Notes: generated from the letters alone by a model not told the origin. 64,000 bases of DNA from Actimicrobium antarcticum (GCF_039536745.1 NZ_BAAAZE010000016.1:62001-126000); one strand, 5' to 3'. Positions 36,001 through 44,401 are shown, counted from the stretch's first letter. A program made the numbers and translations.

Positions 36001-36978
36001 ATCAATCTGACAGCCGGTTTGCCGGAGGCGCAAATCAGCCTGAAGGCCGATCAGTTCCCTGTATTCAATCGCAGCGATCGCAAGCTGGTGCTCAGTGGCA
36101 CGAGCGAAATCGGCTGGCGCGATCAGCGCGCCAGCGTGACCGGTGCGTTCAAGGTCGACTCGGGCAGTTTCGACCTGGGTCGCGCCGATGCACCGGCGTT
36201 GTCGGACGATGTCGTGATCGTGGGCAGCACCCGCAAATCCGGCCAGCGGGTGGCCGCAGCGATCGATGTCAGCATCGACCTGGGCCAGGGCGTGGCGCTG
36301 CGCGGTCGCGGCCTGGATGCGCTGCTCACCGGCGACATGCGCATTCTCGCCAGCGGCAATGAAGCACTGCGCGGGCAGGGCACGCTCAACATCGCGCAAG
36401 GCACGTACAGCGCCTACGGCCGCAAGCTGGCGATCGAGCAGGGTGTGTTGCGCTTCAACGGACCGCTCAATAATCCGTCGCTGGATATCGTGGCGATGCG
36501 GCGCAGTACGGTCGGCGCCAATGTCGATGTCGAAGCCGGTGTCGCGGTGCGCGGCACGGTGCTGGTGCCACGCGTCACGCTGGTGTCCGAGCCGACCGTC
36601 AGCGACGCCGACAAATTATCCTGGCTGGTGTTGGGACGCCCGCTGGCCAGTGCCGGTAGCGGTGATGCTGGTGCGTTACAGGCGGCTGCTTCTTCGCTGC
36701 TGTCGCAGGGTGCGGCGGCCGGTGTGCAGTCGCAACTGGCGTCGGCGTTTGGCCTGGAAAATTTCAGTGTCGGAAAAAGCAGCGACAGTCTGCAGCAGCG
36801 CATCGTCACCGTCGGCAAGCAGATTTCTGCACGGCTGTATGTCAGTTACGAGCAGGGACTGGAAAGTGCCAATAGCGTGCTGCATTTCCGGTACACGCTG
36901 ACACCGAAACTGACGCTGGAAGCCGAAGCGGGCGCACGCAGCGCCGTGTCGCTGTTTTATAACGTGCTGTTCGACTAG
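33010..36978 (+). CDS. tamB: TamB, inner-membrane-anchored translocation and assembly protein
   Basis: 1322 residues from ATG 33010, which overlaps the tamA stop. One N-terminal TM anchor (VLMLVAGLLSLLVVLVGALV, about 16-35) is followed by a very long repetitive beta-rich region (TamB/AsmA-like groove that bridges the periplasm) and the C-terminal DUF490 domain (about 970-1322), ending in SLFYNVLFD. The length is normal for the family (E. coli TamB is about 1260). With TamA it helps assemble outer-membrane proteins, and TamB-like proteins carry phospholipid between the membranes. Confidence 0.93.
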   Translation: MASDPAPVPVHLKRWQLVLMLVAGLLSLLVVLVGALVGTEIGARLLLTQLLQVPGLQIEGVQGRLLGPLRIARVRHDGLGQTVTLNDLRLDWQPRALLNGRLHVNRLRLASIDITSKIDRPDEPVMLPARIALPFDLQMDQVQVDGGELRKGPVSLVRLGGFGFKLDFDGARYLLQLDRLDARVGTGASENTSALSGNFSGQATLSAISPYALQARISSGAQATLDQHVIGASGRVDLSGSLAELVAALDLTINQARVTGETVLRPFSDKPLGRTTLLAKALDLSALQSTLPTTSLDIALLAADVGSGQLTVRNVQAGTLDAARLPLRDLLIDFTQQDGRITFGKIDLALGSDQLPAGSLRGDGTFAQGALTLALVVDKLNGQRLDKRINPTSLSGNVGVLSAGGKQELTIDLSEPAGRNTLRLSAHATVADAALAIDRAQLQLADGRLSATGELALAGTQAFRVTGKASRMRLQDLGQFAQMPALELTGDFTLSGARAPQLSADLVFRLVDSVVAGRPLRGEGEARLRADVLKVPNLLLVAGDNRLTVQGELADAGSALAFTLEAPKLDQLGPLFGGALTASGTLRGKIRNPDLTAQWQATNLRLPGALQVASLQGKAALRINPEQAFSLDQAVIDATASGVNTATQKLAGLTAHVEFATRADAPLAIAIDATGIDATGLRADKVSITANGTTGQHALSASMIDPAQTLRVTARGGLKSLRPDARWQGSVDSLEGSGQYVVKLLAPAALSLSQEKVTLDNFRLKVQGTTLTVEQFLRDATGIVTRGRFTQLEVASLLALQQPAPPIASDLQLGGEWNLTIAEAISGSVRVRREMGDLTMRGNAPVALGLSQLDAVIDAVDGRLSARLKVEGKQLGHIDVSGSAVAGRGAERYTLPANSPLKATATIAIPSLNWAGPIITAAMVTEGSLQSDIAISGTIAQPRFGGRITGSDLRVFLSDQGIDLRKGVLDSTFEGERLVVRKLRFESGGGTLNATGPINLTAGLPEAQISLKADQFPVFNRSDRKLVLSGTSEIGWRDQRASVTGAFKVDSGSFDLGRADAPALSDDVVIVGSTRKSGQRVAAAIDVSIDLGQGVALRGRGLDALLTGDMRILASGNEALRGQGTLNIAQGTYSAYGRKLAIEQGVLRFNGPLNNPSLDIVAMRRSTVGANVDVEAGVAVRGTVLVPRVTLVSEPTVSDADKLSWLVLGRPLASAGSGDAGALQAAASSLLSQGAAAGVQSQLASAFGLENFSVGKSSDSLQQRIVTVGKQISARLYVSYEQGLESANSVLHFRYTLTPKLTLEAEAGARSAVSLFYNVLFD

Positions 36979-36995
36979 TGCATGGCACCGGTGGA

Positions 36996-38162
36996 TTATT
37001 TTGCGACCGCCTTCAACGGTGAGTTGTCATACGGTGGCAATTCATGCACCACGACGCCGACACCATCGGCGACTTCGTTGAGCCAGCCTTTTGACCCGAT
37101 TGCCCGCAACGCATCCTTGTAGCCTTGTTCCCAGCGCCATTCAATCGAGCCCCTGGAAAAGTTGATGTCCTTGGATGCCATGTGCCAGTCGCGCCCGGCG
37201 TAAGGCAGGCGCACGATATGCATCGTGGTGTTGCAGCCGAGGGCTGCCAGTTCCTGAATGTCGCTGGCGGTTTTCAGATGCCCGGGCATCTTTTCGTGCA
37301 GCGCATGCAGCGTGCGGCGCAGGTTGTGCAGCTTCAGGTATTCATTGATGTATTGCTGCGAGCGCGAGGCGAACATGACGTCTTTCTGGCGCGTCTGGAC
37401 CTGGTCCAGCGTGGTCGGTTCGGGGCCATTGGCACTCCACAGATCGACCATGAAACACAGGGTATTGGTGCGCGGTTCATCATCGAGCACGGTATCGAGC
37501 GGCGTGTTCGAATACAAGCCGCCATCCCAGTACAGCTCGCCGTCCACGCGGATGGGAGCAAACCCCGGGGGTAGTGCGCCACTGGCCATGATGTGCTCGA
37601 CGCCAAGTCGCTGGTGTGCATTGTCGAAACTGACCAGTTCACCGCTGGTGACTTTGAGCGCATTGACCGTCAGGCGCATGCGCTTGCGCGAATTCAGATA
37701 ATCGAAATCGACCAGTTCGCCGAGGGTGCTGGCGAGTTCGCTGGTGTCATAAAAACTGGCAAATTCCGGTTCGACTGCCAGCCCCATCGGGAACAGGCTG
37801 AACGGACGTGGTGCAAAAAAACCCGGTACGCCGCGCACCATCGCATCCATCGTGGCCACCACGGTATTGAGCCGGCGGGCTTCGTCGGTGACCTGGTTCA
37901 GGTCGACATTGTCCCGATGCGAGATGCGCTCCCAGAATTCACGCAGTCGCGGGATGCGCATCGGCTGCTCATTCCCGGCAATGATGGCCGCATTGATCGC
38001 CCCGATCGAGGTGCCCACTACCCAGTCGGGCGTCAGGTCGTGTTCGTCGAGAGCCTGGTAAATGCCAGCCTGGTAGGCACCGAGTGCGCCGCCGCCCTGA
38101 AGTACGAGGGCAATGCGTTGTGAGCGAGGGTTTTCAGGAACAGGGGGAGGAACGATTTTCAT
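36996..38162 (-). CDS. Patatin-like phospholipase with DUF3734 tail
   Basis: 388 residues from ATG 38162 (the frame is open further upstream, but family homology starts here). Patatin motifs: oxyanion LVLQGGGALGAYQAG (about 19-33), nucleophile Ser in VGTSIGAINAA (GxSxG, about 50-60) and the Asp-Gly dyad YWDGGLYSNTPL (about 205-216). The C-terminal third fits DUF3734. Such enzymes are cytosolic or secreted lipid acyl hydrolases; the substrate is unknown. The stop lies 18 bp from tamB on the opposite strand. It starts 38 bp after the EAL gene stop on the same strand. Confidence 0.87.
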   Translation of the reverse strand: MKIVPPPVPENPRSQRIALVLQGGGALGAYQAGIYQALDEHDLTPDWVVGTSIGAINAAIIAGNEQPMRIPRLREFWERISHRDNVDLNQVTDEARRLNTVVATMDAMVRGVPGFFAPRPFSLFPMGLAVEPEFASFYDTSELASTLGELVDFDYLNSRKRMRLTVNALKVTSGELVSFDNAHQRLGVEHIMASGALPPGFAPIRVDGELYWDGGLYSNTPLDTVLDDEPRTNTLCFMVDLWSANGPEPTTLDQVQTRQKDVMFASRSQQYINEYLKLHNLRRTLHALHEKMPGHLKTASDIQELAALGCNTTMHIVRLPYAGRDWHMASKDINFSRGSIEWRWEQGYKDALRAIGSKGWLNEVADGVGVVVHELPPYDNSPLKAVAK

Positions 38163-38199
38163 GCGGGAGTCGGGTAATGTACGAAATTGAACAACGACA

Positions 38200-39411
38200 T
38201 TAAAAAAATTGAGACCATTCACGCATCCAGTTTGGCAGTGCGGTGGCGTCCATGGGTTTTGCGATATAGAAGCCCTGACCGTAAGTGCAACCCATTTTTT
38301 TGAGTAAATTCCACTCTTCGCGGGTTTCGATGCCGACCGCGACCGAGTTGCGTTCCAGCTTGCGCGCCAAGTCCAGTGAGGCACTCAGTACGATGCCGAG
38401 TTCCGTATTTTCGGTTGCGCCGGCGACGAACGATCTGTCGATTTTCAATTCGGAGAACGGAATTCGCAGCAGTTGCTGCATGCTGGTATTGCCGGTGCCG
38501 TAATCATCCACCGAGAGCTCGAAACCCTTCATGCGCAAGCGCAACATGTTCTCAAGTCCTGCCGGAGTCTCCTCGGTGAGGGCGGATTCCGTAATTTCAA
38601 AGATTACGAAGGGTGCATCCAGGCGATGTGCCGCTACCTGGTCGGCAATCGTGTCGGCGGCTTGCGGATCGCTCAGCAGCGTCGAACCGAGGTTGATCGA
38701 TACCGAAATCAGGAAGCCCGTGTCGTGCCAGCTTCTGCAAGCTGCCGCCGACTGATCGATCATCGTGGCAGTGAGACGATCAAGCTGATGATGTTGTTCG
38801 AGCAGAGGAATGAATTTGGCCGGCAAAATAACGCCGTGGATCGGATGCACCCAGCGGGCGAAGGCTTCAACACCACTCACGCGTCCACTGTCGAGGTCGA
38901 CCTTGGGCTGGAACCAGGGCACGATCTGGCCGCTTTCGAGGGCCAGCAAAACCTCATTGATACTGAAGTCGGGAGCCGCGGGGCTGTTCTCGTGTGCCGA
39001 GTGGGCGTCTCGCTTGCAGCGCAACATGTACCGTTCAAGCAGCGCTGCGATGGTGTCTTCCTCCACCGGTTGCTGGAGAAATCCGATCAGATTGATGCCA
39101 TACGCCTTCGTCAGCGTTTCTACCGAAAACAGTAGCGTGGGGTCGACGGCACCGGACATGATGACCGCGGTATTGCTATTCATTTTGGCCATGTGGCGGA
39201 TCATTTCCATGCCATCCATACCCGGCATGTGCATGTCGATCACGCCGACATCAATCTGTTGCGACTGATCCTTGAACATCCGCAATGCCATTTGACTGTC
39301 AACTGTGCCCGTCACATTGACGGCACCGAGGTTTCCTAACAGTGAACTGAGCCATTGCCGCTGCACGGCATCGTCCTGAACCACCAAAAAACGCAGATGC
39401 GCAATATCCAT
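38200..39411 (-). CDS. Response regulator with EAL phosphodiesterase output (RocR/PvrR type)
   Basis: 403 residues. Receiver (about 5-125): acidic pair in VVQDDAVQ, phospho-Asp in GVIDMHMPGMDG (about 58), Ser in VIMSGAVD, but the conserved Lys-Pro reads LQQPVEE, so the Lys is Gln. EAL domain (about 150-400): GVEAFARWVHP, FEITESALTE, VDDYGTGNTSM and ELKIDRSFVAG; all catalytic and metal residues seem present. Likely a c-di-GMP phosphodiesterase controlled by an unlinked kinase; the missing Lys may weaken the response to phosphorylation. Monocistronic. Confidence 0.88.
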   Translation of the reverse strand: MDIAHLRFLVVQDDAVQRQWLSSLLGNLGAVNVTGTVDSQMALRMFKDQSQQIDVGVIDMHMPGMDGMEMIRHMAKMNSNTAVIMSGAVDPTLLFSVETLTKAYGINLIGFLQQPVEEDTIAALLERYMLRCKRDAHSAHENSPAAPDFSINEVLLALESGQIVPWFQPKVDLDSGRVSGVEAFARWVHPIHGVILPAKFIPLLEQHHQLDRLTATMIDQSAAACRSWHDTGFLISVSINLGSTLLSDPQAADTIADQVAAHRLDAPFVIFEITESALTEETPAGLENMLRLRMKGFELSVDDYGTGNTSMQQLLRIPFSELKIDRSFVAGATENTELGIVLSASLDLARKLERNSVAVGIETREEWNLLKKMGCTYGQGFYIAKPMDATALPNWMREWSQFF

Positions 39412-39653
39412 TCATATCCTCAACAGCTTTCATGCGAAGTCGGCTGACCTGCGCGAACCTCAGTGCACACCAGTATTGCATGGTTAATTATTACTTATGG
39501 TAACTATTTTTGGTCTCGCAGGAAATCGGCCGCCGCTGCTGATGCGTCATTTGTTATGTATTCGACATGGAACTATCGTCCTTGCGGGGGCGACTTACTG
39601 GGGTAAGGATTATCTAAAACACAATCACGCTCGCCACATTTCATGGAGTTCTT

Positions 39654-39860
39654 ATGACCACCAAATTACTTAACTCGTTCGATGTCATTGAAATAATGGT
39701 TGCGGTCGCACATGATCAGAATAATTCGGAGCCCTATCGGGCGCGTTACCGCGAGGCCCTCAACAGTCTGGTTCGGCTGGTGCGTGCCGAGCAAATGCTG
39801 GAGATGCAGCGCGACTTCAACAAACTGACGCAGTTCAGCGATACCCGATCCCATTATTGA
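39654..39860 (+). CDS. Small uncharacterised cytosolic protein
   Basis: 68 residues with ATG 39654 behind GGAG. Mainly helical; no TM or signal. The pattern NSFDVIEIMVAVAHDQNN then YRARYREALNSLVRLVRAEQ suggests two helices. I do not recognise a function. The gene precedes the DUF1289 gene by 41 bp on the same strand, and the two may be cotranscribed. Confidence 0.6.
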   Translation: MTTKLLNSFDVIEIMVAVAHDQNNSEPYRARYREALNSLVRLVRAEQMLEMQRDFNKLTQFSDTRSHY

Positions 39861-39901
39861 ACGTGCTGGACCGGGAGGGTGCCGGAGATAGATAATTCCG
39901 G

Positions 39902-40114
39902 ATGCCTTCCATGCCTCCCGCGCCCATGACCCCACCGATCCGTCCAGACACACCTTGCGTTGCCGTTTGCTCTACCACCTTCGATGATGTCTGCCGGGGT
40001 TGTGGCCGCACTGTGGCGGAAGTCGCGCAATGGGTTTTCATGAGCCAGCCAGAAAAAGATCGTGTCTGGCTGCGCATCATCGCCGAAGGATATCCACGAC
40101 GCGCGGACAGATAA
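39902..40114 (+). CDS. DUF1289 Cys-rich small protein
   Basis: 70 residues. The core TPCVAVCSTTFDDVCRGCGR (four Cys, about 17-36), then TVAEVAQW, is the DUF1289 signature, thought to bind a metal or Fe-S cluster. No function is settled. It ends 2 bp before the end of galE, which comes from the other strand. Confidence 0.88.
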   Translation: MPSMPPAPMTPPIRPDTPCVAVCSTTFDDVCRGCGRTVAEVAQWVFMSQPEKDRVWLRIIAEGYPRRADR

Positions 40115-40116
40115 TT

Positions 40117-41142
40117 TTATTCCGCGAAGCCTTGCGGATTATTGCTCTGCCAACGCCAGTGATCGGCACACATCTGGGCGATTCCTCGCTCTGCCGTCCA
40201 GCCCAGCAGTTCTTTCGCCTTGCTGGCATCGGAAAAGCACTGGGCAATATCGCCGGGACGACGCGCTGCAATGCTGTACGGCACCGGTTGTCCACTGGCT
40301 TGTTCGAACGCCCGCACGATGTCGAGCACGCTATAGCCAATACCTGTACCCAGGTTCACCGTAAATCCCTGCTGGCGATCGAACAGATGCCGTAGCGCGG
40401 CAACATGTCCGATCGCCAGGTCGACGACATGGATGTAATCGCGCACGCCAGTACCGTCGGCAGTCGGATAGTCATCACCGTAGACGGAGAGCTGTTTCAG
40501 GCGTCTGACAGCAACCTGTGCCACGTACGGCATCAAATTATTCGGGATACCGCGCGGGTCTTCGCCGATCAGGCCACTGACGTGGGCGCCGACCGGATTG
40601 AAATAGCGCAGCACGCCTATCGCCCAGGATGGATCCGACTTTGCCAGATCCGCCAGCAACTGCTCGACCATCAGTTTCGAGCTGCCATAGGGATTGGTGG
40701 TGTTCAGGCGCGCGTCTTCGCGGATCGGCACGCTTTCCGGATCGCCATAGACTGTGGCCGAGGAACTGAACACGAACACCGGTACGCCCGCTCGTTGCAT
40801 TTCTTCCAGCAAAATGACGGTGCCACCGACGTTATTGTCAAAATACATCAGCGGTTTCGCGACCGATTCCCCGACCGCTTTCAAGCCGGCAAAATGGATG
40901 ACGGCATCGATATGCACCGAGCTGAAAATCGCGGCGAGAGCGGCGCGGTCGCGTACATCGCCTTGCCGAAAGTCGACCGGCCTTCCCGCAATCTGGCGAA
41001 CGCGCTCAAGAGAAATCGATGAACTGTTGCACAGATTGTCGAGTGCAACGACATCGAAACCGGCAGCGAGCAGTTCGACGCAGGTGTGTGAACCGATGAA
41101 GCCTGCCGCACCGGTAACGAGGATGGTCTTTTTGTCGGTCAT
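40117..41142 (-). CDS. galE: UDP-glucose 4-epimerase
   Basis: 341 residues from ATG 41142 (CAGGATT upstream). Extended SDR: ILVTGAAGFIGSHTCVELL (NAD binding, about 6-24), SSSATVYGDPE (Ser about 126) and Tyr-x3-Lys in NPYGSSKLM (about 151-155). GalE converts UDP-galactose and UDP-glucose, supplying galactose for the Leloir pathway and for surface polysaccharides. Length and motifs are normal for bacterial GalE. Alone on its strand; the 280-bp gap upstream is shared with ppx, which is transcribed away from it. Confidence 0.94.
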   Translation of the reverse strand: MTDKKTILVTGAAGFIGSHTCVELLAAGFDVVALDNLCNSSSISLERVRQIAGRPVDFRQGDVRDRAALAAIFSSVHIDAVIHFAGLKAVGESVAKPLMYFDNNVGGTVILLEEMQRAGVPVFVFSSSATVYGDPESVPIREDARLNTTNPYGSSKLMVEQLLADLAKSDPSWAIGVLRYFNPVGAHVSGLIGEDPRGIPNNLMPYVAQVAVRRLKQLSVYGDDYPTADGTGVRDYIHVVDLAIGHVAALRHLFDRQQGFTVNLGTGIGYSVLDIVRAFEQASGQPVPYSIAARRPGDIAQCFSDASKAKELLGWTAERGIAQMCADHWRWQSNNPQGFAE

Positions 41143-41422
41143 GGGAATCCTGTGGAATTTTGTTGAATTTTGCTGGTAACAGAGATCGCAAGCGCGCACC
41201 GTGCGGCGTCGCATTCACTGCGACGTTGTCCGACACGCCGTCTGCCCGCAGTGTACGTGAGTGCCGTCATGATGTCGTCACGGCAAGGCGCTATCGTTCA
41301 TTCACGGCAAACTCGGCCCGGCGCGTGCGGAAAAATTAATTCGCAATATTGTTTATATCAATTCCTATCCCTTACACTCTTGGCGAGTCAGTTGTGTCAT
41401 CAATCATGGAAAGAGAAATTGC

Positions 41423-42880
41423 ATGTTCGCTGCAGTGGATTTGGGATCGAATAGTTTTCGTCTGCATATCGGTCGTCACGAAGAAGGCGCCATCCGCATC
41501 GTCAAGTCGGCACGCGAACCGATTCGATTGGGCGCCGGCCTGGATAGTCGCGGCAACCTGACCGAGGCCGCGATGCAATCGGCGCTGGCTTGTCTGGCGC
41601 GATTCGCCGACATCCTGAGTGCGTATCCGTTGACCGAGGTCCGCGTGGTGGCGACAAACACCATGCGGATCGCAAAGAACGCCGCACAATTTTTGCCGCT
41701 ACTGGAAAAGGCCATGCGCCATCCGATCGAGATCATTTCGGGCGAAGAGGAGGGGCGTCTGATCTATCTCGGTGTGGCCAGTTCACTCGATATCGAACAT
41801 GAGCGCCGGTTGGTGATCGACATCGGTGGCGGTTCGACCGAGCTGATACTCGGCCACGGCAACGAGATCGAACGGGTCGAATCGTTCGGTATCGGAACGG
41901 TAATGCAAAGCCAGACGTTTTTTCCGGAAGGGCGCATCGATGCGGCGTCGTACGATGCGGCGATCCTGTCAGCGCGGTCGGTGTTCGAAGATGCCGCGCC
42001 GCCGTACCGTCCGCACTTCTGGAATGTTGCGTACGGCTCATCCGGCACGATCCGGGTGATTGCCGAGGTGATCGCCCGCAACGCGCTCGGCGACGGTCGC
42101 TTGTCCATCGCCGGACTGCACGCGCTGAAGTCACGTTTCATCGATGCCGGACAAGTCAGCCGGATCGAGCTGTCCGGCATGAAGCCGGAACGCGCCGCCG
42201 TCATGGTCGGCGGGCTGGCGATCCTGATCGGGCTGATGGAAGAACTCGGCGTCGAGCTACTCGCGCCAATTGAAGCTGGCTTGCGCATGGGCGTGCTGTG
42301 GGATCTGCAACTGCGCGGTACCCGACGCGATCGGCGAGACCAATCGGTGCGGGCTTTCCTGCAGCGGTTCCAGGCCGACGAATTGCGTGCCGGTCAGGTC
42401 GCCGAGGTGGCCAGCTCGCTGTACGCCCAGCTCAAGCCTGCCGGTGACACCTATATCAAGCCCCTGTTCTGGAGCGGTCTGCTGCATGAGATCGGGATTG
42501 CCATCTCGCACAGTGGTTACCACAAGCATGCGGCCTACATGATCGAGCATGGCGACCTGCCGGGCTTCACGACCCGCGAGCAGCGCACGATGAGTACGCT
42601 GATCCTTGGCCAGAAAGGTAATTTGCGCAAGCTCAACGATGCGTTAAGCGACGCTGACTTTGCCAAGGCTGTTCTGGCGCTGCGTCTGGCGGTAATGCTG
42701 ATGCATGCCCGGATCGGTATCGAGCCCGGCTATCTGCGGCTGAAGATGAAGACACGCATCGACATCGAGCTGCGGCGCGACCTGATTGATCAGCATCCGA
42801 CGCTGTTGTACTGGCTCGAAAAAGAGCGCGAATCCTGGCACGAGGTCGGCATCGATGTCGGGATCCGGCACATCAGCTAG
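41423..42880 (+). CDS. ppx: Exopolyphosphatase (Ppx/GppA family)
   Basis: 485 residues. Actin-like fold: DLGSNSFRLHIGRHEEGAI (about 6-24), ISGEEEGRLIYLGV (about 109-122) and IDIGGGSTELILG (about 133-145). The C-terminal half carries the HD-like helical domain, HEIGIAISHSGYHKHAAYMI. Ppx removes terminal phosphate from polyphosphate; GppA enzymes cut pppGpp, and the two cannot be told apart safely by eye. GAGAAA upstream is a modest ribosome site. Two genes downstream lies olsB, itself preceded by a PhoB-like array, so phosphate metabolism may be the common theme. Confidence 0.9.
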   Translation: MFAAVDLGSNSFRLHIGRHEEGAIRIVKSAREPIRLGAGLDSRGNLTEAAMQSALACLARFADILSAYPLTEVRVVATNTMRIAKNAAQFLPLLEKAMRHPIEIISGEEEGRLIYLGVASSLDIEHERRLVIDIGGGSTELILGHGNEIERVESFGIGTVMQSQTFFPEGRIDAASYDAAILSARSVFEDAAPPYRPHFWNVAYGSSGTIRVIAEVIARNALGDGRLSIAGLHALKSRFIDAGQVSRIELSGMKPERAAVMVGGLAILIGLMEELGVELLAPIEAGLRMGVLWDLQLRGTRRDRRDQSVRAFLQRFQADELRAGQVAEVASSLYAQLKPAGDTYIKPLFWSGLLHEIGIAISHSGYHKHAAYMIEHGDLPGFTTREQRTMSTLILGQKGNLRKLNDALSDADFAKAVLALRLAVMLMHARIGIEPGYLRLKMKTRIDIELRRDLIDQHPTLLYWLEKERESWHEVGIDVGIRHIS

Positions 42881-42889
42881 GTCGATTTC

Positions 42890-42918
42890 TTGCAGAAAAA
42901 AATAAAACGATTTATATT
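42890..42918 (+). promoter_or_regulatory. Candidate sigma70 promoter of the Lys/Ala-rich gene
   Basis: TTGCAG (42890-42895), 17-bp spacer, TATATT (42913-42918), in a short AT-rich tract, 31 bp before the ATG. The -10 matches 5 of 6 consensus bases, the -35 3 of 6. Confidence 0.5.
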
Positions 42919-42948
42919 GTTTATACGATTATAAGCGAGGGAAAAAAT

Positions 42949-43446
42949 ATGGCCACCACACCATCACAAAAAGCGCCGGCAAAAAAGCCGGCCAACACGA
43001 CTGCCGTGACAGCAAAAGCGCCCGCCGCCAAGGCGGCAGTCATTGCCAAGGTCGTTGCACCTGCACCAGTCGTTGCGTCTCCCGCCAGTGCGGTAAAGGC
43101 GGAAGTCAAGCCAGCGGTGAAAGCGAAACCGGTGGCGCGTAAAGCACCAATTGCCGCACCAGCTCCTGCGCCCGCTGCTGCGCCGGCAGCCAGCCCTGCT
43201 GGCGTCGTTCGTGAAAAATCAAAAAAAGAGAAGCTGGTCCGCGACAGTTTCACCATGCCGCAAATCGAATATGCCGCGCTCGGTGAAGTCAAGAAAGCCT
43301 GTTTGAAGGCAGGCTTCGAAGTCAAGAAAAGCGAATTGTTGCGACTCGGCGTGATGCTGGTCCGGAATATGGAGCTGACCAGGCTCAAGGCTGCCATCGC
43401 AGCCTTGGCACCGCTGAAAGCAGGGCGTCCGAAAAAAGACAAGTAA
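42949..43446 (+). CDS. Histone-H1-like Lys/Ala/Pro-rich protein with a helix-strand C-terminus
   Basis: 165 residues. The first 85 are almost only Ala, Lys, Pro, Val and Thr, with repeats such as KAPAAKAAV, KPAVKAKPVARKAP, typical of histone H1-like DNA-binding tails. The last 80 have a folded look: VRDSFTMPQIEYAALGEVKK then ACLKAGFEVKKSELLRLG, a possible ribbon-helix-helix (strand-helix-helix), and a basic end, KAGRPKKDK. So it is probably a nucleoid-associated or RHH-type protein; I do not know a named relative. ATG preceded by GAGGGA. A clear terminator follows. Confidence 0.7.
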   Translation: MATTPSQKAPAKKPANTTAVTAKAPAAKAAVIAKVVAPAPVVASPASAVKAEVKPAVKAKPVARKAPIAAPAPAPAAAPAASPAGVVREKSKKEKLVRDSFTMPQIEYAALGEVKKACLKAGFEVKKSELLRLGVMLVRNMELTRLKAAIAALAPLKAGRPKKDK

Positions 43447-43476
43447 GGTTATTCAGCGTCATTCGGCTCTGTCAAA

Positions 43477-43512
43477 CGCGCGCTCCTCTCATCGGCAGCG
43501 CGCGATTTTTTT
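43477..43512 (+). terminator. Intrinsic terminator of the Lys/Ala-rich gene
   Basis: CGCGCGCT (43477-43484), 12-nt loop, AGCGCGCG (43497-43504), then A and seven T (43506-43512), 30 bp past the stop. A textbook hairpin plus T-run. Confidence 0.85.
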
Positions 43513-43544
43513 GGCGTTTTTACAGCGCGCGATCGGCGTTGTCG

Positions 43545-43582
43545 TGTCATCCAATTGACACGCAGTCGTCATTTCGCTGACA
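43545..43582 (+). promoter_or_regulatory. PhoB-box-like array before olsB
   Basis: Four pentamers spaced exactly 11 bp: TGTCA (43545), TGACA (43556), CGTCA (43567) and TGACA (43578). The Pho-box unit is TGTCA repeated every 11 bp, with two units per box; one unit is perfect and three have one mismatch. The array ends 46 bp before the olsB start. Ornithine lipids are made under phosphate limitation through PhoB in several bacteria, so the site fits the gene. Inference from spacing; no experiment. Confidence 0.55.
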
Positions 43583-43627
43583 CACTCGGCAGTTACGCTC
43601 TAGCCGTCTCCATACCGAGGGCGAAGA

Positions 43628-44401
43628 ATGCAATTGCTGACGACGACGGCCGATGCCGCAAACAGTTCCCCCCGACTCACATTGAGCCTGGCGACCACGC
43701 AGGAAGAAGTGCGCGAGGTCCAGCGACTGCGCTACAAAGTGTTCATCGAAACCATGGGCCTGGTCGCACTACAAAATCCGGACGGGCTCGATCATGATGA
43801 ATTCGATGCCTATTGCGACCACCTCGTCGTGCGCGACACAGGATCCCTGAAAGTCGTGGGTACTTACCGCGTCATGAGTCCGCATGCAGCCCGAACGCTG
43901 GGCCAGTATTATTCCGAAAAAGAGTTTGACCTCAGCCGACTCGATCACCTGCGTCCGCGAATTGCTGAAGCGGGACGTGCCTGCATTCACCCCGACTACC
44001 GCAGTGGCAGCGTCATCATGTTGTTGTGGGCGGGTCTTGCCGCGTTCATGAAGAAGGAGCAGTGCGACTACCTGATCGGTTGCGCAAGCATCAGTCTGGC
44101 AGATGGTGGTCACAACGCGGCGGCGCTGTATCGTGCGCTGGCCGCCAGTCACCAGGCACCCTCCGAATATCGCGTTACGCCGCATTTGCCTTTTCCGATG
44201 GACAGTCGCGAGACGGGCCATGTACCGCGCATGCCACCGCTACTCAAAGGGTATTTGCGCAGTGGCGCATGGGTCTGTGGCGAGGCGGCCTGGGACCCCG
44301 ATTTTCACAGTGCCGACTTGTTCATGTTGTTGCCGCTTGCCCGGCTCGATAGTCGCTATGCCCGTCATTATCTCGGTTCACCGAAGACTGTTAGCCAGTA
44401 A
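43628..44401 (+). CDS. olsB: L-ornithine N-alpha-acyltransferase (OlsB-like GNAT)
   Basis: 257 residues. The GNAT-related OlsB pattern is visible: VQRLRYKVFIETMG (about 36-49), DEFDAYCDHLVVRD (about 58-71), VVGTYRVMSPHAA, YYSEKEFDLSRL, then AEAGRACIHPDYRSGSVIML. OlsB links a 3-hydroxyacyl chain from ACP to ornithine, the first step of ornithine lipid synthesis; OlsA is not in the window. ATG 43628 has GAGGGCGAAG upstream. The PhoB-like array 46 bp upstream suggests induction when phosphate is low. Such proteins are also annotated as hemolysin-like; the acyl acceptor is inferred from the family. Confidence 0.8.
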   Translation: MQLLTTTADAANSSPRLTLSLATTQEEVREVQRLRYKVFIETMGLVALQNPDGLDHDEFDAYCDHLVVRDTGSLKVVGTYRVMSPHAARTLGQYYSEKEFDLSRLDHLRPRIAEAGRACIHPDYRSGSVIMLLWAGLAAFMKKEQCDYLIGCASISLADGGHNAAALYRALAASHQAPSEYRVTPHLPFPMDSRETGHVPRMPPLLKGYLRSGAWVCGEAAWDPDFHSADLFMLLPLARLDSRYARHYLGSPKTVSQ

